64,000 nucleotides of DNA from a bacterium (lineage in GTDB: Bacteria; Patescibacteriota; Saccharimonadia; Saccharimonadales; UBA4665): positions 1 to 64,000 of the forward strand of contig JAKBGO010000001.1 of NCBI GenBank assembly GCA_021833065.1, in the 5' to 3' direction. Below the pieces are notes generated by a model. The model was given only the letters and a program-made list of their open reading frames with translations. It had not been told where the DNA came from and did not search any database. Both the position numbers and the translations under genes were made by a program. Positions 1-8,718 of this stretch are shown one piece after another. Positions within the stretch are counted from its first letter, which is position 1. Every line of letters begins with the position of its first letter.

Positions 1-1
1 T

Positions 2-1219
2 CCGATCTCCCCTCATTTGCCACCGGAAGAGATAGACACGGCCGCCACAATTATGAGATTTTTGGCCTTCAACCCATTGTTGTTTACGATTTCCGGGATA
101 CTTACTTCTATCCAACAGACTATGGGCCGGTTCTTTTTTTATGCCGTTGCTCCAATTTTCTACAACTTATCGATTATCGCTAGCATTTATTTGTTTAGGC
201 ATAATTTAGGATTAGTCGGCCTTGGCATTGGCGCCTTTATTGGGGCTGTAATACAGCTCATCATAGTTATCATCGGATTGTTTAAAACTAATTTTACTTG
301 GCACCCCAAAATCATATGGCGTTCCAGTGACTTCAAGAAAGTATTGAGAAACCTGCCACCACGATCTCTTGATCAAGGAATTGATCAGGTGGAAGACATT
401 GTTGAGACCCATATTGCTTCTGGCCTTGGTTCCGGCGCAATATCTAATTATTCCAATGCCTATATCTTAAGCACGGCGCCGATTCTGTTAATCGGCACGT
501 CAATTGCTACGGCTGCTTTTCCTAAATTAAATAAGCGTTTGTCGCAAAATAGACCCGATCTTTTCAGGAAAGACTTCCAGCAAATCTTAAGAACCATGAT
601 TTGGATTAGTGCACCCGTCAGTGTGGTAGCTTACTTTTGTAGGGGATATTTGGCGAGACTCATCTATACCAGTGGTGATCAACAAATTTCGATAATCTTC
701 GGGTTTTTGGTTTTTGCCATATTCGCCCGAATCATTTATTCAATTATTTCCAGATGGTTTTATTCACATAAAGACACTAAGACACCACTGATTGTATCTA
801 TTTTTGCAATTGGACTTAACATCGGATTGGCTGTTTATTTGGCTCAGGGCTCGATGTATGGAGTAGCCGGACTGGCAATCGCTCAGTCGATAGTAGCTAG
901 TTTAGAGGTCTTAACCCTTTCAATAATTATGATAATCAGGGATCATAAAATATTTGATTCCGAGTTCTTCAACGGTGTTGCCAGAATTGTTTCAGTAACC
1001 GGATTTAGCGTTATAGCCGGCTATATCATGGTCTCCATCTACCCATTGAATATAACCGATAAGGGTGTAATAACACTGGGCGGTAAATTATTCTTTATAA
1101 CAGGAGTAACATTCTTAGTCCACATTCTAATGTCGTCATTTTTCGACCTTGAAGAAGTTCGACCATTTATTAAAAAGGTTTACAAATTAGTACTAAAACC
1201 GATTAAACTAGACTTTTAA
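2..1219 (+). CDS. murJ: MurJ-like lipid II flippase, 5'-truncated by window edge
   Basis: This is a polytopic membrane protein of the MviN/MurJ branch of the MOP exporter superfamily, which moves lipid-linked peptidoglycan precursor across the cytoplasmic membrane. The frame is open to the window edge (codons for PISPHL precede the TTG used by the ORF track), so the true N-terminus lies outside. About 405 of an expected roughly 500 residues are present, containing many hydrophobic helices and the MurJ-like stretch MRFLAFNPLLFTISGILTS. lepA follows after 5 nt, so the two are probably co-transcribed. The family call is firm; substrate specificity is inferred. murA, murB and an LCP protein elsewhere in the window agree with a peptidoglycan wall. 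Confidence 0.88.
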   Translation, partial: PISPHLPPEEIDTAATIMRFLAFNPLLFTISGILTSIQQTMGRFFFYAVAPIFYNLSIIASIYLFRHNLGLVGLGIGAFIGAVIQLIIVIIGLFKTNFTWHPKIIWRSSDFKKVLRNLPPRSLDQGIDQVEDIVETHIASGLGSGAISNYSNAYILSTAPILLIGTSIATAAFPKLNKRLSQNRPDLFRKDFQQILRTMIWISAPVSVVAYFCRGYLARLIYTSGDQQISIIFGFLVFAIFARIIYSIISRWFYSHKDTKTPLIVSIFAIGLNIGLAVYLAQGSMYGVAGLAIAQSIVASLEVLTLSIIMIIRDHKIFDSEFFNGVARIVSVTGFSVIAGYIMVSIYPLNITDKGVITLGGKLFFITGVTFLVHILMSSFFDLEEVRPFIKKVYKLVLKPIKLDF

Positions 1220-1224
1220 AATAT

Positions 1225-3000
1225 ATGGACAAAAGTAACATTAGAAATTTTTGCATTATAGCGCATATTGATCACGGTAAATCAACCCTGGCCGATCGCT
1301 TATTGGAAATTACTGGAACAATTTCCAAACGGGAAATGAAAAACCAGGTTTTAGATAAAATGGACTTGGAAAGAGAAAAAGGAATAACCATAAAACTAGC
1401 CCCGGTCAGGATGCAGTACAAGGGATATGAGTTTAATCTAATTGATACCCCTGGCCACGCTGATTTCAGCTATGAAGTATCAAGAAGTTTGGCTGCTTGT
1501 GAAGGGGCTATATTGGTAGTTGATGCCAGCCAAGGCATTCAGGCCCAAACTCTGGCTAATGTCTATTTGGCTATGGAGGCAAATCTCAAGATAATCCCGG
1601 TGATTAATAAGATAGATTTACCGGCTGCTAATGTTGAAAAGGTTAAGAAAGAGATTGCTGATTTGCTCGGAAAAAACGAGGAAGTAATTTTGATATCGGC
1701 TAAAACCGGACAAAATGTTGATCAGGTTTTGGATCGGATCATCTCAGATATTCCATCGCCCACAGCAACTGACAAAAACAGTCTGAGAGCTTTGGTTTTC
1801 GATTCCTTCTATGATGAATACAGAGGGGTAGTACTTTATGTCAGGGTTTTTGACGGTAATTTAAAATCCGCCGACAACATTAAATTGATGGGATCGAAAT
1901 TTGAAGGGATTGCTCTGGAAACCGGAGCCCTAACTCCCAATATGCAACCACTCGGCATTCTAAAATCCGGAGAAATTGGCTATGTTGTGACTAATTTTAA
2001 GTCAACTAAACAGGCTAAAGTTGGAGATACAATCACCCTGCTTAGTAATCCAGCGAGCGAGGCTCTCAGTGGCTACCGCGAAGTAAAGCCCTTTGTTTAT
2101 GCCGGCTTTTTTCCAGAAAGTAACGAAAAATATAATGAGCTAAAAGATGCTATCGATAAGCTTAGTTTGAGCGATTCGGCATTGCAATATTCCCTGGAAA
2201 GTTCACCTGTTTTGGGTTTTGGAATAAGAATCGGTTTTTTAGGTCTTTTGCACCTTGAAATAGTTAAAGAGAGATTTGAAAGAGAATACGGCCTAAGCCT
2301 AATAGTTACCAACCCATCGACCAATTACAGGGTTGATTTGACCGATGGCAGCACTGTCAATATTAAGAGTGCCGCCGAATTACCTGACCATGACAAGATA
2401 TCGGCCATTTATGAACCATGGGTTAAGGGAGAGATTATCGCTCCCAATCAATTCGTCGGTGCCATCATCCAGCTAATTACAAAAAACAGAGGCAATCAAA
2501 AGAATATAAACTACTTGGAGGATCGGGCAATAATAGATTTTCAGGCACCGCTTGCCAATCTTTTAACTGATTTCTATGATTCGCTAAAAAGTATTACCAG
2601 TGGCTACGGTTCTTTCAACTACGAGATTGACGATTTTAGGCAGGAAGATATTGTCCGACTGGATTTTTATGTGGCCGGTGACAGGATAGATGCTTTATCA
2701 ATTATGGTCCATAGGACTGAGGCACAGAGACTTGGCCGAGTTGTAGTTGAAAAACTCAAACAAGTAATACCCAGGCAAAATTTTCAAGTTGCGCTTCAGG
2801 CGGCCATTGGCGGTAAATTTATTGCCCGCGAGGACCTGTCTGCTTATCGAAAGGATGTTACCAGCGGACTCTACGGTGGAGATGTTTCCAGAAAAAAGAA
2901 AGTTTTGGCCAAGCAAAAAAAAGGCAAGGAAAGAATGAAACGTTTTGGTAGAATCGACATCCCGGCAGAGGCTTTTACGGTAATGCTGTCCAGGGAATAG
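1225..3000 (+). CDS. lepA: Elongation factor 4 (LepA), ribosome back-translocase GTPase
   Basis: LepA/EF4 is a translational GTPase related to EF-G that binds stalled or mis-translocated ribosomes. The 591 aa length matches the family (about 600). The G1 motif AHIDHGKST is near residue 13, a switch I region reads EREKGITIK, G3 is DTPGHADF and G4 is NKIDLP. The C-terminal region has the LepA-specific RKKKVLAKQKKGKERMK stretch. The start ATG lies 5 nt after murJ with no clear Shine-Dalgarno, so it may be translationally coupled. The next gene begins 1 nt after the stop, making a compact murJ-lepA-gmk block. Nothing looks degenerate. Confidence 0.97.
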   Translation: MDKSNIRNFCIIAHIDHGKSTLADRLLEITGTISKREMKNQVLDKMDLEREKGITIKLAPVRMQYKGYEFNLIDTPGHADFSYEVSRSLAACEGAILVVDASQGIQAQTLANVYLAMEANLKIIPVINKIDLPAANVEKVKKEIADLLGKNEEVILISAKTGQNVDQVLDRIISDIPSPTATDKNSLRALVFDSFYDEYRGVVLYVRVFDGNLKSADNIKLMGSKFEGIALETGALTPNMQPLGILKSGEIGYVVTNFKSTKQAKVGDTITLLSNPASEALSGYREVKPFVYAGFFPESNEKYNELKDAIDKLSLSDSALQYSLESSPVLGFGIRIGFLGLLHLEIVKERFEREYGLSLIVTNPSTNYRVDLTDGSTVNIKSAAELPDHDKISAIYEPWVKGEIIAPNQFVGAIIQLITKNRGNQKNINYLEDRAIIDFQAPLANLLTDFYDSLKSITSGYGSFNYEIDDFRQEDIVRLDFYVAGDRIDALSIMVHRTEAQRLGRVVVEKLKQVIPRQNFQVALQAAIGGKFIAREDLSAYRKDVTSGLYGGDVSRKKKVLAKQKKGKERMKRFGRIDIPAEAFTVMLSRE

Positions 3001-3001
3001 T

Positions 3002-3730
3002 ATGCTAAGCGATTCCCGTCTCAATCAGTTCAGCCGAGTCTTAAAAGACTATCGGCCGATTCCTGAAGCAGTTGAGTTACTAAGAGATATTAATTTTGTG
3101 GCCTTTTTTGGTCCGAGCGCATCGGGTAAAAATACTATAATAAAGGATCTGGTTGAATCTGGCTTATATTACTACATAGTTTCGGACACTACGCGTCAAA
3201 AAAGAATCAATAACGGCATTCCGGAGAAAGACGGTGTTGAGTATTGGTTTAGGGATGAAGAAGACTTCCTAAGCGAATTAAAAAAAGGGCAATTTCTTGA
3301 AGCTGAAATAATTCATAATCAGCAAGTCTCGGGAGTCAGCTTAAGAGAACTTCAAAAAGCCAGAAGCCTGAAAAAAACTGCTGTTGCCGATTTAGACATT
3401 GGCGGTATTGAAAAAGTGTTATCGATTAACGAGATGATTAAAGTTTATTTAATTCTTCCTCCGTCATTTAATACCTGGATAAAAAGACTGAAGCTTAGAA
3501 ACCCGATTGACGAGCAAGAAATAAAAAGGAGGCTAATAACCGCAGTTAGAATTTTTAAATCAGCCAGAACAATCAAAAACTTAATTATCGTAATTAACAC
3601 TAACCATAACTTAGCCTCTAAAAATATTCGTCTAAATCTGGAGCAGGGGGAGGTAATCCAACACGGTGATTCCAACGACATGTTAAACAGGTTAATACTG
3701 GAAACTGAGGATTATTTATCCATAAATTGA
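3002..3730 (+). CDS. gmk: Guanylate kinase-like protein with atypical P-loop
   Basis: Guanylate kinase phosphorylates GMP to GDP with ATP. The fold is recognisable: a P-loop at about residues 37-45 (GPSASGKNT), a GMP-binding segment with SDTTRQKR and DGVEYWF, and FLEAEIIHNQQVSG resembling the canonical LE.A.v.gn.YGT region. Two things are odd. The Walker A Ser that follows Lys is Asn (GKNT instead of GKST). The protein is 242 aa, longer than the usual 200-210, with about 30 extra N-terminal residues and a divergent C-terminus. It starts 1 nt after lepA. It may be the cell's real Gmk with a lineage-specific P-loop or a derived paralogue; no other gmk is in this window. Confidence 0.8.
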   Translation: MLSDSRLNQFSRVLKDYRPIPEAVELLRDINFVAFFGPSASGKNTIIKDLVESGLYYYIVSDTTRQKRINNGIPEKDGVEYWFRDEEDFLSELKKGQFLEAEIIHNQQVSGVSLRELQKARSLKKTAVADLDIGGIEKVLSINEMIKVYLILPPSFNTWIKRLKLRNPIDEQEIKRRLITAVRIFKSARTIKNLIIVINTNHNLASKNIRLNLEQGEVIQHGDSNDMLNRLILETEDYLSIN

Positions 3731-3738
3731 TATCATAC

Positions 3739-3767
3739 TTGCAAAAAAAGCAAATATGTTGTATAGT
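3739..3767 (+). promoter_or_regulatory. Promoter TTGCAA-N17-TATAGT, leaderless start
   Basis: A -35-like TTGCAA (3739-3744) and a -10 TATAGT (3762-3767) are separated by 17 nt. The predicted start point falls on or next to the ATG at 3774. The upstream ATG at 3756 lies inside the promoter and is therefore rejected as the start. Confidence 0.65.
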
Positions 3768-3773
3768 GGTGGT

Positions 3774-4073
3774 ATGAAAGAAAACATAAATAATCAAAAT
3801 CAAAAAAGTTTCTCTCAAGAAGTCAGAGAGAGAAACCAAGAAATTAATACCACTAGACACAGTGCTCTTCTATACAAAGCACTTGGAGCAACAATGCTTG
3901 TTGGAGCCGGTTATCTATATGCCAAGGGGCAATTAGAAACACCTGCAGTCTTTGGCGTCGGGGGTCTTGGTATGATTGGTTTCGGTGAACTTCAAAGTCG
4001 GGATGCCAGAAACCAACAAGAAGAGCTTGATACCCTGAGAGCTCGATTTTTAAACCGACACACAGTTAGATAG
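3774..4073 (+). CDS. Small two-helix membrane protein, unknown function
   Basis: A 99-aa protein I do not recognise. A polar, charged N-terminal segment (about 30 residues, rich in Asn, Gln and Glu) is followed by two hydrophobic stretches (around residues 32-50 and 58-75, the second Gly-rich) and a charged C-terminal tail with ARNQQEELDTLRARF, which may form a short helix. I chose ATG 3774 over ATG 3756 because the -10 box lies between them. It sits alone between gmk and the first CIRCE operator and has its own promoter, so it is probably not part of the heat-shock operon. Confidence 0.6.
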   Translation: MKENINNQNQKSFSQEVRERNQEINTTRHSALLYKALGATMLVGAGYLYAKGQLETPAVFGVGGLGMIGFGELQSRDARNQQEELDTLRARFLNRHTVR

Positions 4074-4079
4074 GTTTAT

Positions 4080-4106
4080 TTAGCACTCTTGACACAGGAG
4101 TGCTAA
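4080..4106 (+). promoter_or_regulatory. CIRCE operator (HrcA binding site) upstream of hrcA
   Basis: A perfect TTAGCACTC-N9-GAGTGCTAA inverted repeat. Its 9-nt spacer TTGACACAG carries a consensus -35 TTGACA (4089-4094), followed 18 nt later by TATAAT (4113-4118). HrcA bound here should directly cover the -35 element, giving autoregulation of hrcA-grpE. Confidence 0.97.
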
Positions 4107-4152
4107 AAATAATATAATTGATGCAGTTAAGACTGTAAGTTTGGTTATTTAT

Positions 4153-4851
4153 ATGACGGAGCGACAACAAAAAATATTAAACGCAATCATTGAACAGTAT
4201 GCTGAAGTGGCCAGTCCGGTCGGCAGCAATTTACTTGCGAAAGTGTTCAATGTTTCACCGGCTACTATTAGATCGGAGATGTACGATTTAGAGATGGAAG
4301 GCTACATTATGCAGCCTCATACTTCTGCCGGTAGAATTCCAACCGATAAGGGTTACCGTTATTATGTTAATTCTTTCAGCGGATCTGAAGAAGTATTCAA
4401 TAAACCAAGAGCCGAAAGGGCTATAGCATCTAGAGTATCGCATAGCGGCGCACCGGAAAGAGCAATCAAGAACGCCGTTGATACATTGGTCGAGCTGACT
4501 CATAATCTCGGGATTGCCACAATCGGCAATCAACTGTACATGAGCGGTCTCAGCAACCTCTTTGGGCAACCGGAATTTATAAACTCAGAACAGGTTATGC
4601 AAGTCGCCAGACTTCTAGACAATCTTGAGCCATGGATTAAAGAAGCCGCACCGAACGAAGCTCTAAGCGTTTACATTGGTGCTGAAAATCCAATTGGCAG
4701 GACGGCAGGTTGCAGTTTAATCATCTCTCGTTTTAGAAGCCCATATTCCGACCGTAGTTATATCGGCATGTTAGGTCCTACCCGGCAGAGCTACAAAGAA
4801 GTCATGTCCTTAGTATCAAGAGCCGGCCGAGAATTAGAAAGTATAATTTAA
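4153..4851 (+). CDS. hrcA: Heat-inducible transcription repressor HrcA, short form
   Basis: HrcA represses chaperone operons by binding CIRCE; two CIRCE sites flank hrcA-grpE here. The N-terminal winged-helix region is well conserved (ERQQKILNAIIEQYAEVASP, SPATIRSEMYDLEMEGYI, PHTSAGRIPTDKGYRYYV). The rest is reduced: the protein is about 232 aa against roughly 340 for classic HrcA, and most of the inserted dimerisation domain seems missing while a GAF-like C-terminal portion (SLIISRFRSPY, IGMLGPTRQSY) remains. I use ATG 4153; the upstream TTG at 4141 in the ORF track has no support. The promoter-to-ATG distance gives a leader of about 28 nt. Confidence 0.93.
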   Translation: MTERQQKILNAIIEQYAEVASPVGSNLLAKVFNVSPATIRSEMYDLEMEGYIMQPHTSAGRIPTDKGYRYYVNSFSGSEEVFNKPRAERAIASRVSHSGAPERAIKNAVDTLVELTHNLGIATIGNQLYMSGLSNLFGQPEFINSEQVMQVARLLDNLEPWIKEAAPNEALSVYIGAENPIGRTAGCSLIISRFRSPYSDRSYIGMLGPTRQSYKEVMSLVSRAGRELESII

Positions 4852-4879
4852 ATATTTTTATAAGGGGGTATTTGTTTAT

Positions 4880-5353
4880 ATGTCTGATAAACCGAGCGAC
4901 AAACCATCCAAACTTCAGCAGTTAAAGTCCGAAGTTGAACAGTTGACTGAGGCTCTGAAAAGAGAAAGAGCCGATGTCATTAATATAAGACGTCGAAGTG
5001 AAGAAGAGAGACTTAAATTAGCCGGTTATTATAAATCAATGATTGTCGAAAGCTTTTTGCCGGTCATAGATAATTTTGAAAGATCACTAAAGCATATACC
5101 CGAACAACTTGTCGACGATCCCTATATAAAGGGCATTAACGGTATCGTCAAACAGTTCGAAGATACTCTTAGCAATTTAGGAGTTAAACGAATCGAGACC
5201 GTAGGAAAAGATTTTGATCCTAATTTGCATGAAGCTGTTTCCATGGAAGGAGACACCGGAGACAAAGAGATCGTAACCGAAGAACTACAGTCCGGTTATA
5301 CTATCGACGACCAAGTTATTAGACACGCCATGGTAAAAGTGAAGAGACAATAA
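4880..5353 (+). CDS. grpE: GrpE, nucleotide exchange factor for DnaK
   Basis: GrpE releases ADP from DnaK. The 157-aa protein has an N-terminal charged, coiled-coil-prone segment (residues 8-60, KLQQLKSEVEQLTEAL) and the conserved C-terminal beta region (DPNLHEAVSMEG, LQSGYTIDDQVIRHAMVKV). A Shine-Dalgarno-like AAGGGGG lies at 4862-4868, somewhat far from the ATG. It follows hrcA after 28 nt and is followed by the second CIRCE and dnaK, the common hrcA-grpE-dnaK-dnaJ order of Gram-positive bacteria and CPR. Confidence 0.95.
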   Translation: MSDKPSDKPSKLQQLKSEVEQLTEALKRERADVINIRRRSEEERLKLAGYYKSMIVESFLPVIDNFERSLKHIPEQLVDDPYIKGINGIVKQFEDTLSNLGVKRIETVGKDFDPNLHEAVSMEGDTGDKEIVTEELQSGYTIDDQVIRHAMVKVKRQ

Positions 5354-5359
5354 CAACAT

Positions 5360-5386
5360 TTAGCACTCTTGACACATGAGTGCTAA
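5360..5386 (+). promoter_or_regulatory. CIRCE operator upstream of dnaK
   Basis: A second perfect TTAGCACTC-N9-GAGTGCTAA. The spacer TTGACACAT again contains the -35 box TTGACA (5369-5374); the -10 is TATTAT at 5392-5397 (17-nt spacing), overlapping a TATAAT. It differs from the first CIRCE by one spacer base, so both promoters should respond to HrcA in the same way. Confidence 0.97.
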
Positions 5387-5462
5387 TTATCTATTATAAT
5401 TGTATATATCTTCAACTTTGTAAGATCGAAGATAATAATCATGAATTTTAAGGAGAAAAAAT

Positions 5463-7373
5463 ATGTCTAAAATAATTGGAATTGACCTTGGAACAACCAA
5501 CTCGGCAATGGCTGTAATGCAATCCGGTAAACCGGAGATCATAACAAACAGCGAGGGTAATCGAACTACTCCGTCAGTTGTAGCCGTTAATAAAAACGGT
5601 GAGCGGTTAGTTGGTCAGGTTGCCAGGCGTCAACAGGTTACTAACTCAAAAAACACAATTTATGAGGTTAAAAGATTAATCGGTCGAAACTGGAACGATA
5701 AAGAAGTCCAACGAGATCTTAAATTAATGGGTTATGAAATCGTTAAAAGCGGTAACTCGGTTAAGGTCAAAATGGCGGATAAAGAATATAGTCCCGAAGA
5801 AATCAGTGCCATGATTCTAACTAAATTAAAGTCTGATGCCGAAAGCTTCTTAGGCGAGACTGTTTCCGAGGCTGTTATTACTGTTCCGGCATATTTTGAC
5901 GACAGTCAGAGGCAGGCAACCAAGGATGCCGGTAAAATCGCCGGGCTAGAAGTAAAAAGAATTATAAATGAACCAACCGCTGCTGCTCTTGCTTATGGTC
6001 TGGACAAAGGCACTAAAACTGATGAGAAAATTGCTGTTTATGACCTCGGTGGTGGTACTTTTGACGTTTCAATCCTGGAACTAGGTGACGGTGTATTTGA
6101 GGTAAAATCAACCAATGGTGACACTCATCTAGGGGGTGCCGATTTTGACCGAGTAATCATTAACTATTTTGTTGACGAATTCAAAAAAGAACATGGCATT
6201 GATCTTACTGATGATAAGCCGGCTATGCAAAGGCTTAGAGACGAAGCTGAAAAGGCCAAGATTGAGTTATCTAGCGCTCAAGAAGTTAATATTAATTTAC
6301 CATTTTTGACCGCAGACGCTGACGGACCTAAGCATTTTGAACATAAATTAACCAGATCAAAACTTGAGCAACTGGTCGCCGAATTAATAGACAAAACTGC
6401 TGAACCTTGCAATAAAGCACTAAGTGACGCCGGTCTTAAAGCCAGCGAAATTGATGCTGTAGTCTTGGTCGGAGGTATGACCAGAATGCCGGCAGTTCAG
6501 GAAAAAGTTAAGCAAATATTCGGTAAAGAGCCCATGAAGGGAGTTAATCCGGATGAGGTTGTTGCTGTTGGCGCCGCAATCCAAGGTGGCGTTTTACAAG
6601 GTGATGTTAAGGATGTCCTATTACTTGATGTGACCCCACTCTCTCTAGGTATTGAAACAATGGGTGGTGTTATGACCAAACTGATTGAAAGAAACACCAC
6701 TATACCAACTTCTAAGAGTGAAGTTTTCTCTACCGCAGCCGACAATCAACCACAAGTTGAAATTCATGTCGCTCAGGGTGAAAGAGAAATGATTGATGGT
6801 AACAAATCACTCGGTCGGTTTGTCCTTGATGGTATTCCACCTGCCCCTAGAGGTGTCCCACAGATCGAAGTTACGTTCAACATAGATGCTAACGGCATAT
6901 TGAATGTCACCGCTAAAGACAAGGGTACAGGAAAAGAGCAGAGTATAACTATCTCCGGTTCCGGAAATCTAGACAAAACTGAAGTTGAGAAGATGGCTAA
7001 AGAGGCTGAAGCTCATGCCGAAGAAGATAAGAAACGAAAAGAAGCGATAGAAGTTAGAAATAATCTGGACAGTACAATTTATCAAGCCGAAAAGATGGCT
7101 AAAGACAATAAAGATAAATTGTCCGAAGATGATACCAAGACCTTAAACGACGCTGTTGAGGCAGCCAAAAAAGTAATAAGTGATGCCGATGCTTCTAAAG
7201 AGACATTAGACGCTGCCCTCAAAGAATTAAACGATAAATTAATGCCAATTGGTGCCAAAATGTATGAGGCTGCTTCCAAAGAGGAAAATAAGACTGAAGG
7301 TACAACCTCTGAAGATAAGTCAAACCCCGATGAACCAATCGAGGGCGAAGTAGTCGATAAAGACGAAAAATAA
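5463..7373 (+). CDS. dnaK: Chaperone DnaK (Hsp70)
   Basis: A 636-aa Hsp70 of normal length. The N-terminal ATPase domain shows [10 protein letters not shown] at the start, [14 protein letters not shown] near residue 198 and [13 protein letters not shown] near residue 335. The substrate-binding domain contains [18 protein letters not shown], and the C-terminal tail is acidic and ends [10 protein letters not shown], typical of bacterial DnaK. A strong Shine-Dalgarno AAGGAG (5450-5455) precedes ATG 5463, so this mRNA has a conventional leader of about 55-60 nt. Expression should be controlled by the CIRCE immediately upstream. Its partners GrpE and DnaJ flank it. Confidence 0.99.
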   Translation: MSKIIGIDLGTTNSAMAVMQSGKPEIITNSEGNRTTPSVVAVNKNGERLVGQVARRQQVTNSKNTIYEVKRLIGRNWNDKEVQRDLKLMGYEIVKSGNSVKVKMADKEYSPEEISAMILTKLKSDAESFLGETVSEAVITVPAYFDDSQRQATKDAGKIAGLEVKRIINEPTAAALAYGLDKGTKTDEKIAVYDLGGGTFDVSILELGDGVFEVKSTNGDTHLGGADFDRVIINYFVDEFKKEHGIDLTDDKPAMQRLRDEAEKAKIELSSAQEVNINLPFLTADADGPKHFEHKLTRSKLEQLVAELIDKTAEPCNKALSDAGLKASEIDAVVLVGGMTRMPAVQEKVKQIFGKEPMKGVNPDEVVAVGAAIQGGVLQGDVKDVLLLDVTPLSLGIETMGGVMTKLIERNTTIPTSKSEVFSTAADNQPQVEIHVAQGEREMIDGNKSLGRFVLDGIPPAPRGVPQIEVTFNIDANGILNVTAKDKGTGKEQSITISGSGNLDKTEVEKMAKEAEAHAEEDKKRKEAIEVRNNLDSTIYQAEKMAKDNKDKLSEDDTKTLNDAVEAAKKVISDADASKETLDAALKELNDKLMPIGAKMYEAASKEENKTEGTTSEDKSNPDEPIEGEVVDKDEK

Positions 7374-7435
7374 TCTGTTAGAATATAACGGTAAGATTTA
7401 GCAAATTTAAAACGGCAGAGGTTGATTTTCAGAAG

Positions 7436-8515
7436 ATGGCAAAAGAAGACGATTACTACGATATTTTGGGTGTTTCCAAGTCGGCCAGCGCTGATGAGAT
7501 AAAAAAAGCCTTCCGGCGTGCCGCTATTGAGCATCATCCCGATCGCGGCGGTGATGAAAAAAAATTCAAGGAAATAAACGAAGCCTACGAAGTTTTAAAA
7601 GATCCCGAAAAACGAAAACGGTATGATCAATTTGGTAAAGCCGGTGTCGGTGGCAACGCTTCCGGATTCGGTGGCGGCTTCGGAGGATTCCCGGGAGGCG
7701 GCCAAAACATTAATTTTGATTTTGGTGATTTAGGCCTTGGCGATATTTTCAGTAGTTTTTTTGGTGGACCTTCCGGTGGATCCAGACGACAACAAAATGT
7801 TGGGCGTGATATTGAAACAGAGACAGAAATTTCTTTTAAGGATGCTATTTTTGGTACCGAAGTAGAGTTGTCGCTAACCCTTGATGATGTCTGCTCTCAC
7901 TGTAAAGGAAGTTCGGTCGAGCCGGGCTATGAATTGAAGACCTGTCAAACCTGTCATGGTTCCGGTCAAGTCGTGAGTGTATCTCAAACTATATTTGGAA
8001 ATATTCAACAAGCAACCATTTGTCCTACCTGTAGGGGTGAAGGAAAGATTCCGGAAAAAGTTTGCTCCGTCTGTAAGGGTAAAGGTACTGAACTAAAAAA
8101 ACAGAAGATTAGTCTAAAAATTCCGGCGGGCGTTGATGACGGGGCAGTCATCAGACTCAGAGAACACGGCGAAGCAGCCAAAGGCGGACATAAGGGAGAT
8201 CTATACATAAATATTCGAGTTAAGGCCGATAAGAATTTCACTCGAGAAGGGGATTTAATTCTTAGTAACGAACATATCGGTATGGTTGAGGCCGCCCTTG
8301 GTACAGAAATTGATGTTTTAACAATCGACGGATACGTTCGAATGAAAATTCCGGCTGGAACTCAGAGTGGTTCGGACTTCAAACTGTCTGGTCATGGGGT
8401 ACCCCATCTAAAAGGAAACTCCAGAGGCGCTCACATCATTACGATTCATGTCGATACACCCTATCATTTAAGTAGAAATCAGAAAAAATTACTGGAAGAT
8501 TTTTTAAAGGGTTGA
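7436..8515 (+). CDS. dnaJ: Chaperone DnaJ (Hsp40)
   Basis: A 359-aa type I DnaJ. The J domain occupies residues 6-70 with the HPD motif in EHHPDRGG. A Gly/Phe-rich linker follows (about residues 75-120). Four zinc-binding CxxCxGxG-type motifs are visible: [24 protein letters not shown] and CSVCKGKG (the first lacks the final Gly). The C-terminal peptide-binding domains end with the usual LLEDFLKG. It follows dnaK after 62 nt and is probably co-transcribed from the CIRCE promoter, though AATATAAC near 7381 could be a weak internal -10. It stimulates DnaK ATPase and delivers substrates. Confidence 0.98.
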   Translation: MAKEDDYYDILGVSKSASADEIKKAFRRAAIEHHPDRGGDEKKFKEINEAYEVLKDPEKRKRYDQFGKAGVGGNASGFGGGFGGFPGGGQNINFDFGDLGLGDIFSSFFGGPSGGSRRQQNVGRDIETETEISFKDAIFGTEVELSLTLDDVCSHCKGSSVEPGYELKTCQTCHGSGQVVSVSQTIFGNIQQATICPTCRGEGKIPEKVCSVCKGKGTELKKQKISLKIPAGVDDGAVIRLREHGEAAKGGHKGDLYINIRVKADKNFTREGDLILSNEHIGMVEAALGTEIDVLTIDGYVRMKIPAGTQSGSDFKLSGHGVPHLKGNSRGAHIITIHVDTPYHLSRNQKKLLEDFLKG

Positions 8516-8527
8516 TTGTTTATAACC

Positions 8528-8556
8528 TTGAAAATTAATCTTATCCAATAGATAAT
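8528..8556 (+). promoter_or_regulatory. Promoter TTGAAA-N17-GATAAT for a microORF
   Basis: TTGAAA (8528-8533) and GATAAT (8551-8556) have exact 17-nt spacing. The expected start point near 8563 is 4 nt before the ATG of a 36-codon ORF, which supports that ORF being real. Confidence 0.6.
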
Positions 8557-8566
8557 ACTAGGGATT

Positions 8567-8677
8567 ATGCATAAGAAGAATCAGTCGGGCTTCATTCCTC
8601 TTTTAGTAACGGTTATTACGGTAGTAGTGGTTATAATCTATTTCATTTATGTAAGAATCGCTCATTACCACAGGTAG
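8567..8677 (+). CDS. 36-aa prepilin-like single-helix microprotein (below ORF-track threshold)
   Basis: A short ORF not in the supplied track: ATG at 8567, TAG at 8675-8677. The product starts MHKKNQSGFIPLLV, continues as one very hydrophobic Val/Ile-rich helix and ends with a basic/His tail. The basic leader followed by G-F and a hydrophobic helix resembles a type III (prepilin) signal, but the Glu at position +5 of true pilins is absent. A well-spaced promoter points to it and the next gene has a separate promoter, so it may be a stand-alone transcript. Its function is unknown. It could be a minimal pilin-like subunit, a membrane regulator or a toxin-like peptide. Confidence 0.5.
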   Translation: MHKKNQSGFIPLLVTVITVVVVIIYFIYVRIAHYHR

Positions 8678-8683
8678 TAAATC

Positions 8684-8712
8684 TTGTAAATTATAAACAA
8701 ATATGGTATAAT
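8684..8712 (+). promoter_or_regulatory. Promoter TTGTAA-N17-TATAAT, leaderless start at 8719
   Basis: TTGTAA (8684-8689) and TATAAT (8707-8712) are spaced by 17 nt. The first base of the ATG is 7 nt past the -10, so the transcript should begin at the start codon. No Shine-Dalgarno is present. Confidence 0.75.
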
Positions 8713-8718
8713 TAACAA

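Noticed and set aside
5408-5433. Hairpin ATCTTC/GAAGAT in the dnaK leader as an RNA thermometer
   Set aside because: Only 6 bp with a 14-nt loop and not covering the Shine-Dalgarno; CIRCE already explains heat control.
7082-7537. Long minus-strand ORF of 151 aa across the dnaK-dnaJ junction
   Set aside because: Antisense shadow of two strongly conserved chaperone genes.
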